A stretch of DNA of 64,000 nucleotides, from NCBI GenBank assembly GCA_023213395.1, contig CM041465.1, positions 228,849,741-228,913,740 on the forward strand, written 5' to 3'. The stretch is from Cycas panzhihuaensis (taxonomy: Eukaryota > Cycadophyta). This document shows, one piece after another, positions 53,851-64,000 of this stretch (the stretch's first letter is position 1; every line of letters begins with the position of its first letter). Below the pieces are notes generated by a model. It was not told the DNA's origin and made no database searches. It saw only the letters and a list, made by a program, of their open reading frames with translations. The position numbers and the translations under genes are program-made.

Positions 53851-55455
53851 AAAGATTCCAAGATTAGTGATATTGATAGGTGTGCAAACACGTAACAAGG
53901 TCAATTTTGCCTTGATGTCTAATGTCTTAAACACAAAGGAACCTTAATCTTTAGTTAAAGATGTACCCAATTGGCAGACAACTATGGAAGAGGAGTATAA
54001 CTCCATGTTGAAGAATGATGCTTGGGATCTTGTCGAACTTCCTCTAGAGAAGGTGGCGATTGGTTGTAAATGGGTTTACAAGGTGAAGTATTAATCAAAT
54101 GGTGACATTGATAGATACAAGGGGTGGCTTGTGGCTAAGGGATATGCTTAGATTGAATGCGTGGACTTTGAGGAGACCTTTGCACCTATGGCCAAAATGA
54201 CCACCATCTGAATGTTGACTACTCTTGCATGTCATTTTGGTTGGGAACTCCAACAAATGGATGTTAAGTGTGTATTGTTTCATTGCATCCTTGATGAGGA
54301 GGTTTATATGCAACTCAAAGGCTTTGTATAGACTAGTTAAGTGGCTGGTATGCAAGTTGAAGAAAACCTTGTATGGGCTTAACCAGGCATTGAGGGCATG
54401 GTATGCACGTATGGATGAATACTTCATCACTTTAGGGTTCACTTGATATAAATTAGATCATAATTTGTATATTAGACATGAAGATGATGAGACACTAATT
54501 GTAGTTCTCTATGTTCATGACCTCATTTTCACTGGTAGCAATACTTCTTAGATAGATTCTCTTAAAAAACATATTGCCAAAGTCTTTGAGATGTTTGATC
54601 TTGGGATTTTGCATTACTACCTTGGTTTGGAGTTTTGGCAGAATGATGATAGCCATTTTGTTTTATAGTCCAAGTATGCACATAGTATGTTAAAACGTTT
54701 TTATATGAAGGATTGTAAGCTAATGGCTACCCCCATGGAAGTTGGTTTTAAATTGACTAAAGAGACATGCTAGGATTGCTGATGGTACTTTGTACGAAAA
54801 ATTAGTGGGTAGTCTCATTTACCTCATTAATACTAGGTTTGATATCAGTTATGCTATTGGTGTTGTAGTTCATTTTATGAGTGCTCCATCCATCTCTCAT
54901 TGGAAGGCAACAAATTACATATTGAGGTATGCCAAAGGCACTATCAGATTTGGACTTTTATTCTCAAGAATTGATGAGTTCTAGGTGCATGGTTGTATAG
55001 ACTTAGATTGAGCTACAGATGTTGATGATCAAATATCAATTTTAGGATTTGTGTTTACATCTATTTCTCATTTGATTTTCTAGTGTAGTAAGAAGCAGGC
55101 AACCATTTCCTTGTCTTCTACAGAAGTAGAATACAAAGTTACAGTTGTAACTACTTGTGAGGCGATTTGGCTAAGGAGGTTATTTGAATATTTTGAGCTT
55201 TTGCAGGATGAACCTATATCACTGTTTTACAATAATCAAGGTGTAATCCAGTTGTTGAAGAATCTAGTCTTCCATGCTAGGACAAAGCATGTGGAAGTAC
55301 ATTATCATTTCATTCGAGAATAGGTGCAGAGCAAAACAATTGAGTTGGTGTACTGTCTAACAAAATACTAGTTTGTAGATATTTTCACTAAGGCTTTGAG
55401 TTGTAAGAAATTTGAGAGGCTTAGGAGGCTCTTATTTGTGAGGGATAATGAATTA
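53851..55455 (+). pseudogene. reverse transcriptase and RNase H of Cop-Q
   Basis: RT words MEEEYNSMLKNDAWDLVELP (about 53980), KVAIGCKWVYKVKY, VAKGYA and FEETFAPMAKMTTI. The YVDD box is decayed (VLYVHDL near 54510). RNase H pieces: 54790-54984 (LVGSLIYLINTRFDISYAIG) and 55111-55323 (SSTEVEYKVTVVTTCEAIWL, NLVFHARTKHVEVHYHFIRE), ending DIFTKALSCKKFERLRRLLF. Confidence 0.78.
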
Positions 55456-56318
55456 CACATTATGAGGACAATAGATCAATTTGATTTCCCTTTCGTCCAC
55501 CTTTTCTTGGATGAAGTGATGATGAACTTCAATGTGCTTTGTTCGGGCATGGAAGACAGGATTCTTAGTCATTTGAATGGTGCTCTAGTTGTCGTAGTTG
55601 ATTGGACTTGGAGAGTCTTGAGACAATCTTAACTCTTCAAGAAGACGTCTTAGCCAGATTGGTTCACATGACTGGGCAACTGCTTGGTATTCAGCTTTTG
55701 ACGTTGACAAGGAGGTAGTGGATTGCTTCTTTGTTTTCCATGAGATGATTCCATTCCCTAGGTTGAAACAATCTCCTATGGTAGATTTTTGGTTGTCAGT
55801 GTCTCCTGCCCAATCAGAGTCAGTGTATCCAGTTAAATGAGACACACCTTGGTTACTATAGTGGATTCTATAGGATTTGGTCCCTTGGAAATATTGAAGT
55901 ATATACTTGGCTGCTTTCCAATGTGACTCTTTGGGAGCAGACATGAACCTTGAGACCAACCGCACGACAAACACTATGTCTGGTCGAGTTGATGTAAGAT
56001 ATATGAGGTTGTCGACTGGTTTTCTGTAAAGAGTCTTATATATTGGTTTCCCCTCTAGATTAGTAGTCAGTTTGGTTTTCGTACACATGGGTGTAGGAAA
56101 TGGTTTACAATATGTCATCTTAAATTCCGCCAAGATTTGAGCCGTATACTTGCTTTGATGAATAAAAATTCCATCTGGCTATTTATGAACCTCAATTCCT
56201 AGGTAGTAGTGAATCTCTTCTAGGTTTATCATTTCAAAGGTCTTTGACAACTGATGTCACATAAAGTTGATCCAACTAGTGTTATTCCCAGTGATTATCA
56301 AATCATCTACATACAAGT
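55456..56318 (-). pseudogene. RNase H and second copy of RT C-terminus (Cop-R)
   Basis: The open stretch 56133-55585 (182 residues) reads MAEFKMTYCKPFPTPMCTKT, IYLTSTRPDIVFVVRLVSRF, HLTGYTDSDWAGDTDNQKST and SISTSKAEYQA-type RNase H residues, ending WLRRLLEELRLSQDSPSPI. It continues with FHARTKHIEVHHHF to about 55470. Confidence 0.82.
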
Positions 56319-56857
56319 GGTAGATTTTCATTTGTCAGTGTCTCCTGCCCAATCGGAGACAGTGTATCTAGTTAAATGAGGCACACCTCAGTTACTATAG
56401 TGGATTCCATAGGATTTTGCCCCTTGCAAATATTGAAGTATATGCTTGGTTGCTTTCCAATGTGACTCTTTGGGAGCAGACATGAACCTTGAGACCAACC
56501 CCATGGAAAACACTATGTCTGGTCGAGTTGATACAAGATATAATGAGGTTGTCGATTAGTTTTCTGTAAAGAGTCTCATATATTGATTTCCCCTCTAGAT
56601 CAGTAGTTAGTTTGGTTCTTATACACATGGGTGTAGGAGATGGTTTACAATATGTCATCTTAAATTCCTCTAGGATTTGAGCTATATACTTGCTTTGATG
56701 AATAAAATTTCCATCTGGCTGTTTATGAACCTCAATTCCTAGGTAGTAGTGAATCTCTCCTAGGTCTGTCATTTCAAAGGTCTTTGACAACTAATGTCAC
56801 AGAAAGTTGATCCAACCAGTGTTATTCCCAATCATTATTAGATCATCTACGTACACG
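55780..56857 (-). repeat. 539-bp tandem duplication within Cop-R pol
   Basis: 55780-56318 and 56319 to about 56857 repeat the same RT/RNase H segment. For example CAGTGTCTCCTGCCCAATC is at 55797 and 56336, and both copies run through the PTPMC and YYLGIEVH regions to a YVDDLI motif. They differ by scattered substitutions and small indels. Confidence 0.88.
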
Positions 56858-57387
56858 ATGAGGATAGTGGTCCAATTGTTCTTGTTGATGTGAACATAAA
56901 GTCTAGAACCTACCTTTGACTGTTTCATTCTAACACCCCATAGGTAGGAGTCAATCTTGGCATACTAGGACCTGGGAGCTTGTTCCATTCCATCAAAAAC
57001 TTTGTTGAGGTTGCAGACAAGATGTTCTTGTCCCTTGGTTACATATCCAGGAGGTTGTTCCATGTAAACCTCCTCTTGTAGGTCTCCATTGAGAAAAGCT
57101 CCCTTGATATCTATGTGATATACATGCCAATTATTCTGTGCAACTAGTGCAATCATAGTCCTGATGGTTGTCATTTTGCCAACTGGAGCAAATGTTTCTT
57201 CATTATCAATACCTTGAGTCTGCGTGTATCCCTTGGCCACAAGACGGGCCTTGTATTTTTCAATGGACCCATCTGCATTTTCTTTAACCTTGTATAGCCA
57301 TCGACACCCAACAATAGGTTTATTTGGTGGTGGTTCAGTCAGATCCCAAGTTTTATTTTTTATGATCGACTCCATTTCCTCATCCAT
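56319..57387 (-). pseudogene. reverse transcriptase of Cop-R
   Basis: The open stretch 57387-56965 has [60 protein letters not shown] and QPPGYVTKGQEHLVCNLNK. After a gap with YVDDLIMIGN near 56850, the open stretch 56790-56395 has FEMTDLGEIHYYLGIEVHKQ. The usual [10 protein letters not shown] is changed to VFDGMEQAPR. Confidence 0.84.
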
Positions 57388-57399
57388 GGCCTTGCTCCA

Positions 57400-58898
57400 A
57401 TGAGGATCATCATGGGCCTATTGAAAGATGTCATAGTGTGCTGCGAGCCCATACTGTGTTTGACTTTTGGTTCTTCTACCTTCTTGGATGAGATCGGGAT
57501 CAATTCTTGATTTCTCCATTGTTTTTAAATACCACTTTGGTATTTTCTTCTGTGGTGGAGTAGATGATCGTTCTAGATCATTGGTGATGTTCTGCATGGA
57601 GACATTAGGTTGCTGATCTATGGATTCACTAGAGGCTCTTTGAGTGGTGTCCTGTATAATTTCGCTCAAAGTTTCGTTGGGCTCTCTTTGATGCTCCTTT
57701 GAGTGTGGTTGTTCCCAATGGGGAATGACAATATTATCTAGTGAGATAGAGGATGGAGTTATATCCTCCTTAGTAGCATCTGATGATTCATTAAACTACA
57801 TGTCTCTACTTGGATAGATTTTATCGGTCAAGGGATCCAAGCATTTGTAGGCCTTGGGGACTTCATTGTAGCCTACTAGGATACATTTTCTGCTTTTGTC
57901 ATGCAATTTCCTTCTCTTTTCATCCAATATCTGCAGATAGACAGTGGACCCAAAGATACGAAGATGTGAGACATCATGTTTCTATCCTAACCAAGCTTCT
58001 TTAGGAGTTATGTTTTCTAAGGCCTTGTTAGGACTTCAATTGAGTAGGTATCTGATGGTGTTGGTTTGCTTGACCCGACCTATTGGGTATTCCCTTTTGT
58101 TTGAGAAGGATCATGTCATTTCTGTTATGGTCTTGTTCTTTCTCTGTTACTCCATTTGATTGAGAAGTATATAACATTGTGAATTATCTTTGTATTCCAT
58201 TTTTCTATGATATTGCAAGAATCCATTGGAGATGAACTCTCCACGGTTATCAATTCTTAAACATTTGATGTAGTGCCCACTTTCTTTCTCAACTCTGGCC
58301 TTGAAGTTGGGAAAAGTATTGAACACATTAAACTTTAGTTTAAGGAAGTAAATCTAGATTTGTCTAGTACAGTCATCTATAAATGTCAAGTAATAATGGG
58401 CACCTTGGATGGATGGTGGTGTGAATGGACCAAACATGTCATTATGAATTAGCTAGAGCTTGCATGTTGCCCTTCTAGTGTTGGAGGAGAATTGTAGCCT
58501 GTGTTGTTTACCCATCATGCATATATCACAAATTGAGTTAGTTTTCTTTATCTAGGGCAATCCATTTACCATGTCATGTTTGTTTAACAAAGATAGGGTA
58601 TCATAAGACAAATGACCATAGTGCAAATGCCAGAGCTTATCATTATCAATATTGAGTGTCACATTGACAGTAGAGTGAATTGGTGAGACGAGAAATTTGT
58701 ACAATTCATTAATTTTAATTCCTTCACTAATCACTTTGTTTCTTTTATATTTATAAAAAACAACACATCCATCACCATCAAGCAAGAGTTCGAGTTTGTT
58801 GTCGGTCAATTGGGAGATAGATAGTAAGTTTTTGGTCATTTCAGGTACATAGAGTATTCGGCCAACTTTTTCAATGTTTTCATTTGACATGGTAACTG
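57400..58898 (-). pseudogene. GAG-pre region and integrase of Cop-R
   Basis: 58890-58552 open: IEKVGRILYVPEMTKNLLSI, KLWHLHYGHLSYDTLSLLNK. The integrase core is in broken frames at 58500-58160: FIDDCTRQI, CLRIDNRGEF (second Asp kept in IDN), NGVTEK. It continues with HLRIFGSTVYLQILDEKRRK near 57950 and KAYKCLDPLTDKIYPSRDM near 57830. The linker 57669-57418 is open (IPKWYLKTMEKSRIDPDLIQ). Confidence 0.78.
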
Positions 58899-59316
58899 TG
58901 TTAGCGATAGTTAACTTAGATTAACTATAACTTAATGCTTCATTAGGGTTAATTGGTGTGTGCAGGTGTGACGGAAGGATGTGTCTGTTGGCGAAAAGAC
59001 ATAATAAAGAGCCATGACCATACATGGTACCATTTCAGGGTATACTTATTCATACCTCCTTGGTATTCCAATCATCAACTCGAGATCAATGTGATCTCAT
59101 CATCTTCTCGTACTCCATCTCACCTCTCAAACACTTTGTATTGTTTTATTTATATTTAATATATCAAACCTTGTGTTAGTGGGTTTTCTCTCTCGGGAGT
59201 TTCCCAAGATAAATCTGGTGTTCGAGTCCCCTGTGCATGATTTTGGCATGTAGCAGTCTCTGCCTTTGGTTGGCTTAACAATCAACATGCAACCTACATA
59301 TACACACACTCTCACA
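58899..59316 (+). repeat. Cop-S: lone copia-like LTR with priming site
   Basis: About 418 bp from TGTTAGCG to CTCTCACA, followed by TGGTATTAAAGC (59317-59328), a degenerate initiator-Met primer-binding site. It interrupts the Cop-R protease. Inside, 59172-59183 (TGTGTTAGTGGG) and 59220-59229 (GTTCGAGTCC) resemble the A and B boxes of a tRNA gene. A SINE origin of part of it is therefore possible. Confidence 0.5.
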
Positions 59317-59583
59317 TGGTATTAAAGCTTAAGGAAGCAAGGAACGATGTTAGAACTCAGATTTGAGACTAGAAATGAGTGAATTTGTCATTAATCGGTC
59401 AAATTCAGAAATTGGAGATCATAGATCGAGTTCATGAAGGAAGGATGGATCTAGGGAATAAATCACTCATGTACACAATGGCAATGGAGAATGAAAAAGA
59501 GATGAAACAAGATATGAGAGCAAGTTCGGAGGTGAGAATGGATAATGACTCCCTCCTTGAGATTTCATCTTTTATTATTGAGG
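59317..59583 (+). other. short leader-like sequence after Cop-S
   Basis: PBS-like start, then a 71-codon frame (59379-59594) rich in Met, Glu and Lys (NEKEMKQDMRASSEVRMDND) with no recognised domain. The junction with the Cop-T LTR lies somewhere near 59584 and is not resolved. Confidence 0.35.
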
Positions 59584-59743
59584 GTGAGCATTAGGGTTAG
59601 GATTTTCCTGCCTAATGACATAAACCCGAAATTACATCTAAATGCACATAAAGCACATTTCATTAAGAGACTAATGCTAACAATATATTCTAAGGTCACA
59701 TAATTAATCTACACAAATGACCTTGATACATTAACTTTTTTCA
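59584..59743 (-). repeat. 3' LTR (start) of Cop-T
   Basis: On the minus strand the tract AAGGGGGGGAT (about 59754-59744) is followed by TGAAAAAAGTTAATG at 59743. At least 160 bp to the left looks like this LTR; the true end may lie further left, into 59330-59583. Confidence 0.45.
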
Positions 59744-59754
59744 ATCCCCCCCTT

Positions 59755-60189
59755 AATGGTGGAAGGTCATTTTGAGAAAATCTATTCTATGAGGTCTTCA
59801 TTTGAGCCTCATTATTACATTGAAATTTTAAATGACACTTTTGTGGGAAAACCCTCATGAGAAATAAAAACCCACGGACTTTTTAAGATCTATAGCCCCT
59901 TTTATAAATCAAAATGGCTAAGGTGGCTCTTTGATGTAGCCTGATAGCCAAGCAACTTAAATATGTAGCTTAATTTGCTGAGTCTCCATATATCGTTTGG
60001 TCATCTCTTATGCCTTTTCGGGTTTTCATAGGTTCTGATTTTTCAAAACTAGTACAACCCTATCTTTACGTGGCCACATGGGGTTTTCACAAATAGGATA
60101 GAGCAGAGAATTACTCTTATTCTTTTGCACCCACAAGGGGTTTTCACGAAGAGAATAGAGTATGATGATCCTATTGCCATCTTCTTTGA
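59755..60189 (-). other. 3' untranslated region of Cop-T
   Basis: No coding. It contains repeated GGGGTTTTCAC-type boxes on the plus strand (60080-60090 and 60137-60147, inside imperfect 34-bp repeats 57 bp apart; weaker at 60018), and one in reverse at about 59848 (GGGAAAACCC). On the element strand the boxes read GTGAAAACCCC. Confidence 0.55.
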
Positions 60190-60755
60190 TCATTCGAAGA
60201 TGGAGGCCCTAAGGCCGAGCTGCCTTTGGAGCTGTTCAAATTTCACCTTTTGCAGCGGTTTGGTGAAGATATCGGCTACTTGATCTACTGTGAGGCAGTA
60301 TTTCAGTTGAATTGTGCCATCATGAACAAGTTCTCTAATCCTATGGACTTTCATACTTATGTGCTTGGTGCGATCGTGAAATACAATATTTTTCGCCATG
60401 TGGATTGCTGATTGATTATCCACACGAAGGCTGGTAGGGTGATATTCAATGTTTCCAATAATTTTCTAAGCCATATCATGTCCTTGCCGGTCTCAGAAGC
60501 AGCAATGTATTCAACTTCGACAGTTGAATCAACAACTATCTTCTGCCATCTGGATCTCTATGATATTGGTGTTGTTCTAAGAAACATTACATACCCAGAC
60601 ATAGATCTTTCTGTATCTTTATCTCCTGCAAAGTTTGAGTCTGTGTATATAGAAAGCTTGAAGTCTGCCAATGATATTTCAACACTCGCATTAAGGTATT
60701 TCAACACTCGCATTGTTGCCTGCCAATGATTCTGCTTAGGATTTGTTATGTAACG
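60190..60755 (-). pseudogene. RNase H of Cop-T
   Basis: SIYTDSNFAGDKDTERSMSG, then a frame break near 60560, a short SSTVEVEYIAA-like part, and the last segment 60423-60190 (MDNQSAIHMAKNIVFHDRTK, then DQVADIFTKPLQKVKFEQLQ). The GAG-pol frame ends at 60190. Confidence 0.83.
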
Positions 60756-61690
60756 AGTAAGAATGTCGACAGAGTGTGCAATATATGGCCTTGTATTAGT
60801 AGTGTAGATGAGACTACCTACAAGTTTCCTGTAGAGTGTTGCGTCTGCCTCCTTAGTGTCACCATCAGCTAAGAGTTTGGTATTAGGATCCATAGGTAAA
60901 GCCACTGGTCGAGCATCTTCTAACTGAAATTTGGTTAGAAAATCGTTGATGTATTTTTCTTGGGAGAGGACAATTTTTCCATTCTTTTGTGTTACTTCAA
61001 TTCCCAAGTAATATTTCATCAAACCGAGGTTAGATAATTTGAACGTTTTGCCAAGGTCTTTTTTCAGTTGGCTTATTGCCTGTTCATTGTTACCCGTTAC
61101 TAGCATGTCATCCACAAAGATTATGAGATAAGTGATTTTATCCTTTTGGCGCTTGATGAACAATGTTGTATCAATATCTTGGTAGTCACAAACCTTGTAT
61201 CCAAGTTGTCTCATTCTTTCACACAACTTGGGAAACCAAGTATGAGGGGCTTGTTTAAGGCCGTACAAGGACTTTTTGAGACTGCAAACCTTATGCTCTT
61301 GACCTTCGATCTCATATCCTTCTGGCTGAGCCATGTAAATTTCTTTTTCAAGATCTCCATTGAAAAATACGGTTTTAATATCAAGCTGGTAAATTTTCCA
61401 ACCCTTTTGAGTAGCCAAGGCCACAAGAGTTCTAATTGTAGGCCACTTGGTTGTAGGTGCAAAGACTTCAGTGTAGTCGATGCCTTCCCTTTATGTGAAT
61501 CCTTTAGCTACCAACCTCGGCTTATGTTTTTCAAGGGTGTCGTCTGATCTATATTTATTTTTGAACACCCATTTATTTTGAACTACCTTTCTGCCAAGTG
61601 GTAGATCAACGAACTCCCATGTATTGTTCTTGATAAGAGATTGGTACCCTTCATTCATAGCATTTCTCCAAGATGCATGCTTTACAGTTT
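60756..61690 (-). pseudogene. reverse transcriptase of Cop-T
   Basis: 61424-60558 is open and starts MALATQKGWKIYQLDIKTVF, then [38 protein letters not shown], the catalytic FVDD near 61110 and LSNLGLMKYYLGIEVTQKNG. The N-terminal part upstream (61690-61425) is in broken frames (EVFAPTTKWPTIRTLVALAT). Confidence 0.86.
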
Positions 61691-62850
61691 CTTGTTACGA
61701 GAGGGGCTCTTCATTAAGAGTACGGTGCAATTTTGCCAGTTCAAGCTCAGTATATAATGATTCCTGCATCCTTGCTCTATGGGCACTTTGAGTGCCAGTT
61801 TTTCCCACCTCATCTAGTCGTATGTTCTTATTGAGCTGGCGGGCTTCTCGAGATCCTCGAGTTGTGAATGAGGTTCTCATTTCCTCAACTTCTTGGTTCT
61901 CATCTTGTTCATTAAAATGATCATTTTGTGAGGAGGATGTTGATGCGCCTAAGGAAGATGGTCCTTCTACCACTACTTTGCCTTTGTCAACTGACGGTAG
62001 AGAGGATGATTCTTCTATAATGGCTTTGCCTTTGTTAACTCTGTTGTCTTCAAAGGATGGTGTTGGATGTGCACTCATTTGTTTAAAGTCACAACTTGTA
62101 TCCTCTAAGGCTCTATTATTAGCCTTCAATATTTTGAGTAATTTATGTCTACGCCCCGCCCCCCCAAAAAAAAAAAAAAATTGGAATCTAAATATCATAG
62201 TTGATAACATCATTTTGGTGGCGTGAGGGTATTTTGGAGTCCAGTCTAAGCAACTAATCCTCTGTCTCTGCAAAAACGACATCTCTGGGTATCCAACGAA
62301 GATGCCTTTAAGTGCCCTAGGCTGGAGTTTATTTCGATTTGTATCTAGAATGTGGGCATAGCATGTAGAGCCAAAAATTTTGAAGTAGTGAACAATGGGG
62401 GCTTGTCCTAACCACTTTTCATTAGGTGATTGTCCTTCCTTTGATGGGCTAACAACATTGATACAATAAACAACTGTCCAGATGGCTTCAGCCCATAGGT
62501 AGGCAAGTACATTTTTGTATACCAACATAGCTCGAGCCATGTTCATGATTGTCTTGTTCATCTGCTTGACAACTCCATTTTGTTGTGGGGTATCTGCTAC
62601 TGTTGTTTGATGCTTGATACCATTGTCTCGAAGGTAGCTTTCAAACTCATGTGAAGTATATTCGTCACCATTATCAGTTCCAAGACATTTGAGTTGATAA
62701 CTTGACTCTTTTTCAGTGCGGGCTTTCAATTCTTTGAATACACGGAAGGCTTCATCTTTCTCATGTAGAAAAGTTACTCATACTTTTCTAGCGAAATCAT
62801 GAATGAAAGAGATGTAATATAACTTGCCCTTTAGTGAAAGAATGGGCATT
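61691..62850 (-). pseudogene. integrase of Cop-T
   Basis: 62729-61695 is open (344 residues): CLGTDNGDEYTSHEFESYLR has the second catalytic Asp. TPQQNGVVKQMNKTIMNMAR has Lys where the catalytic Glu is expected. AYLWAEAIWTVVYCINVVSP and FGSTCYAHILDTNRNKLQPR follow. The first catalytic Asp region lies upstream in another frame (about 62860-62800). The linker holds a poly-A/C slippage tract near 62160-62180. Confidence 0.84.
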
Positions 62851-62862
62851 GGTCCACACAGA

Positions 62863-63132
62863 TCATAGGGTACTAGTTGTAATGGATGGCTCTATTTCGA
62901 CTGACTTTTGGAAAAAGGGTTGTCGATGGGATTTGGCAATGATACAAGCTTCACATTTAAAGGGCTTAGAGGAGAACTTTGGAAGATTTGGAAGAGTGTT
63001 AGAAAGATTTCTAGGTCTATCAATGTGAACATGGCCCATGCGAGCATGCCAAAGAGCTTTTGGTGAGAACGTTAGATGGGTCAAGATGGAATCAAATGCA
63101 AATTCTTCATCGGCACAAGGATTTGGGCACAA
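62863..63132 (-). pseudogene. GAG-pre-integrase zinc region of Cop-T
   Basis: ALWHARMGHVHIDRPRNLSN, then PFKCEACIIAKSHRQPF, giving the His-His-Cys-Cys zinc site intact. The frame ends into the integrase start. Confidence 0.83.
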
Positions 63133-63237
63133 TGGGCTTCAGAAGATGGAGAGCCATTTAATAGAAAGAGTTTTCCAGAGAGATGTCTAGTCAAGACCAC
63201 TTGATTAGTTGGAGGGTGAATGACCTGTAGAGTCTGG

Positions 63238-63735
63238 TCATTTGTGGTCCAGATTAAATCCACGAGAGACAAGTGTGGATAAGGAGAGTAGGTTTTGTTT
63301 AAGATTGGGTATGAATAAAACATCAAGCAATGTAAAATCTTTTAAGCCCGGGAGTTTCAGGCGAATGCTACAAATTTCTTCAACAGGTTGTTGTGATTTA
63401 TAGGCCATGTGAACAACTCCTTGAACATTTGAGTCAAATGTTTGATATAGGCTGCGATTGCACGTCATATGTTGAGTTGCTCCTGTGTCCATGATCCATT
63501 GTCCATCGATTGAAGCTACACTATTTGCAATTCCAATAGGGCTTGGTATTGGTAAAGGAAATTCACAAGTGATATATCCACATCGAGCTTCAAAGTAACT
63601 CTTTGGTTGGTCAATGGTATTTGATGCTGAAGATCCCCTAATTCTTTGAAAATGTGCTTGTACAAAACCTGCACCATTAAAGGATTTTTCACAAGTTTCT
63701 TCAACATTGTTAGTTCTATGTTTTGGTTGGAACTT
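63238..63735 (-). pseudogene. protease of Cop-T
   Basis: The frame has GQWIMDTGATQHMTCNRSLY (Asp-Thr-Gly active site, about 63500-63440), then RLKLPGLKDFTLLDVLFIPN and LKQNLLSLSTLVSRGF. It is continuous with the gag end upstream. Confidence 0.85.
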
Positions 63736-64000
63736 GGCCAACTTATAAGTGGCCGTTTTGTAGTCTTTTGCAAAGTGTCCTTTACGGTTACATCGATCGT
63801 ACATAATAGTTTGATTGCCAGTCCTTGAAGAAGTACTGGTTTAGCTTGACTGTCTTGCTCTTTGTTGCGGTGGCCCTTGGCCTTGAGACTATCGAGGCTG
63901 TGACTGCAGGTTTGGTTGACCTTGTGGACGATTCTCCATGTTTCTTCCTGATCCCAAAATAGAGTTTAATTGGTAAAGAAGTCAATTATCAACCTTTGTC
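63736..64000 (-). pseudogene. C-terminal gag of Cop-T with decayed zinc knuckle
   Basis: Broken frames of Gln/Pro/Ser-rich gag tail from the window edge to about 63805, then YDRCNRKGHFAKDYKTATYK. The outer cysteines of the expected C-X2-C-X4-H-X4-C knuckle are tyrosines, each one base away from TGC. Confidence 0.7.

Larger units (their letters stand above)
51370..55455 (+). mobile_element. Cop-Q: old, heavily decayed copia element
   Basis: Plus-strand copia without a clear 5' or 3' LTR. It begins with TGTTAGACC at 51370, where Gyp-H protease ends, and the first about 170 bp may be an LTR remnant. Gag, protease, integrase, RT and RNase H follow in copia order, with stops every 20-60 codons. 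It ends at about 55455, where minus-strand Cop-R begins. No TSD can be tested. Confidence 0.75.
55456..58898 (-). mobile_element. Cop-R: decayed copia element with internal duplication
   Basis: Minus strand: GAG-pre region (58890-58552), integrase (58550-57670), RT (57387-56400) and RNase H (56320-55456). No LTR. The right end at 58898 breaks off inside the protease and abuts the Cop-S LTR; the left end abuts Cop-Q before the usual IFTKAL end of RNase H. It carries a 539-bp tandem duplication. Confidence 0.78.
59584..64000 (-). mobile_element. Cop-T: copia element running off the right edge
   Basis: Minus strand: end of gag (from the edge to about 63735), protease (63600-63240), GAG-pre zinc region (63132-62863), integrase (about 62850-61700), RT (about 61690-60760), RNase H (about 60755-60190), about 430 bp 3' untranslated region, polypurine tract and LTR. 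The long open segments make it younger-looking than Cop-Q and Cop-R. Confidence 0.85.

Noticed and set aside
62158-62182. C-run plus A-run as the tail of a LINE or SINE
   Set aside because: It lies inside the Cop-T integrase-RT linker with coding similarity on both sides and no duplicated flanks, so it is a slippage tract.
1-64000. CRISPR arrays, bacterial operons, ribosome-binding sites, rRNA or complete tRNA genes
   Set aside because: None seen. The direct repeats found are LTRs or internal duplications, and the tRNA-like words are primer-binding sites or isolated boxes.

Overview
The window looks like a repeat-rich nuclear region of a large-genome plant. It holds almost nothing but LTR retrotransposons of the Ty1/copia and Ty3/gypsy superfamilies. 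Primer-binding sites are of the plant initiator-Met tRNA type (TGGTATCAGAGC and variants), insertions make 5-bp target-site duplications (TSDs), and most coding regions are full of stops and frameshifts. No host gene, rRNA, tRNA gene or CRISPR array could be supported. I cannot name the species; a gymnosperm or other large seed-plant genome would fit. All element names here are mine.

Left part (1-15.4 kb): the 3' end of a copia element (Cop-A0, +) is followed by a lone copia LTR on the minus strand (Cop-C). A decayed Tat/Athila-like gypsy element (Gyp-Tat, minus, about 2.0-7.6 kb) with an extra coiled-coil ORF comes next. Then comes a chromovirus-type gypsy element (Gyp-K, minus, 7.6-12.75 kb) split by a 5'-half copia element (Cop-P), and then the LTR plus 2-kb leader of a truncated family-A copia element (Cop-A1, +). 

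Middle part (15.4-51.4 kb): a complete, recently inserted gypsy element (Gyp-G, 15465-22173, TSD GTATA) is followed by the remains of one old minus-strand chromovirus, Gyp-H, in five pieces. Four LTR elements separate the pieces: Cop-B (23847-29630), Cop-A2 (29817-37413), the non-autonomous LTR-L (38021-41950) and Cop-A3 (42331-49901). Each has a 5-bp TSD (that of LTR-L has one mismatch), and where I checked it the Gyp-H reading frame continues across the junction when one TSD copy is removed.

Right part (51.4-64 kb): three heavily decayed copia elements (Cop-Q +, Cop-R minus, Cop-T minus) and one copia-like LTR (Cop-S, +).

The coding parts follow the usual plan: gag with a CCHC zinc knuckle, aspartic protease, integrase, reverse transcriptase and RNase H, with integrase before RT in copia and after RNase H in gypsy. 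No element looks able to move on its own. The more interesting signals are non-coding. The family A, B and C LTRs keep a palindrome just upstream of the TATA box. Families A and B have very long untranslated leaders with spaced hairpin motifs and a strongly conserved palindromic block before gag, which could be an RNA dimerisation or packaging signal. By-eye LTR divergence ranks the insertions: LTR-L and Cop-B oldest (about 12-13%), Cop-A3 (about 7%), Cop-A2 (about 5%), Gyp-G youngest (about 1.4%).
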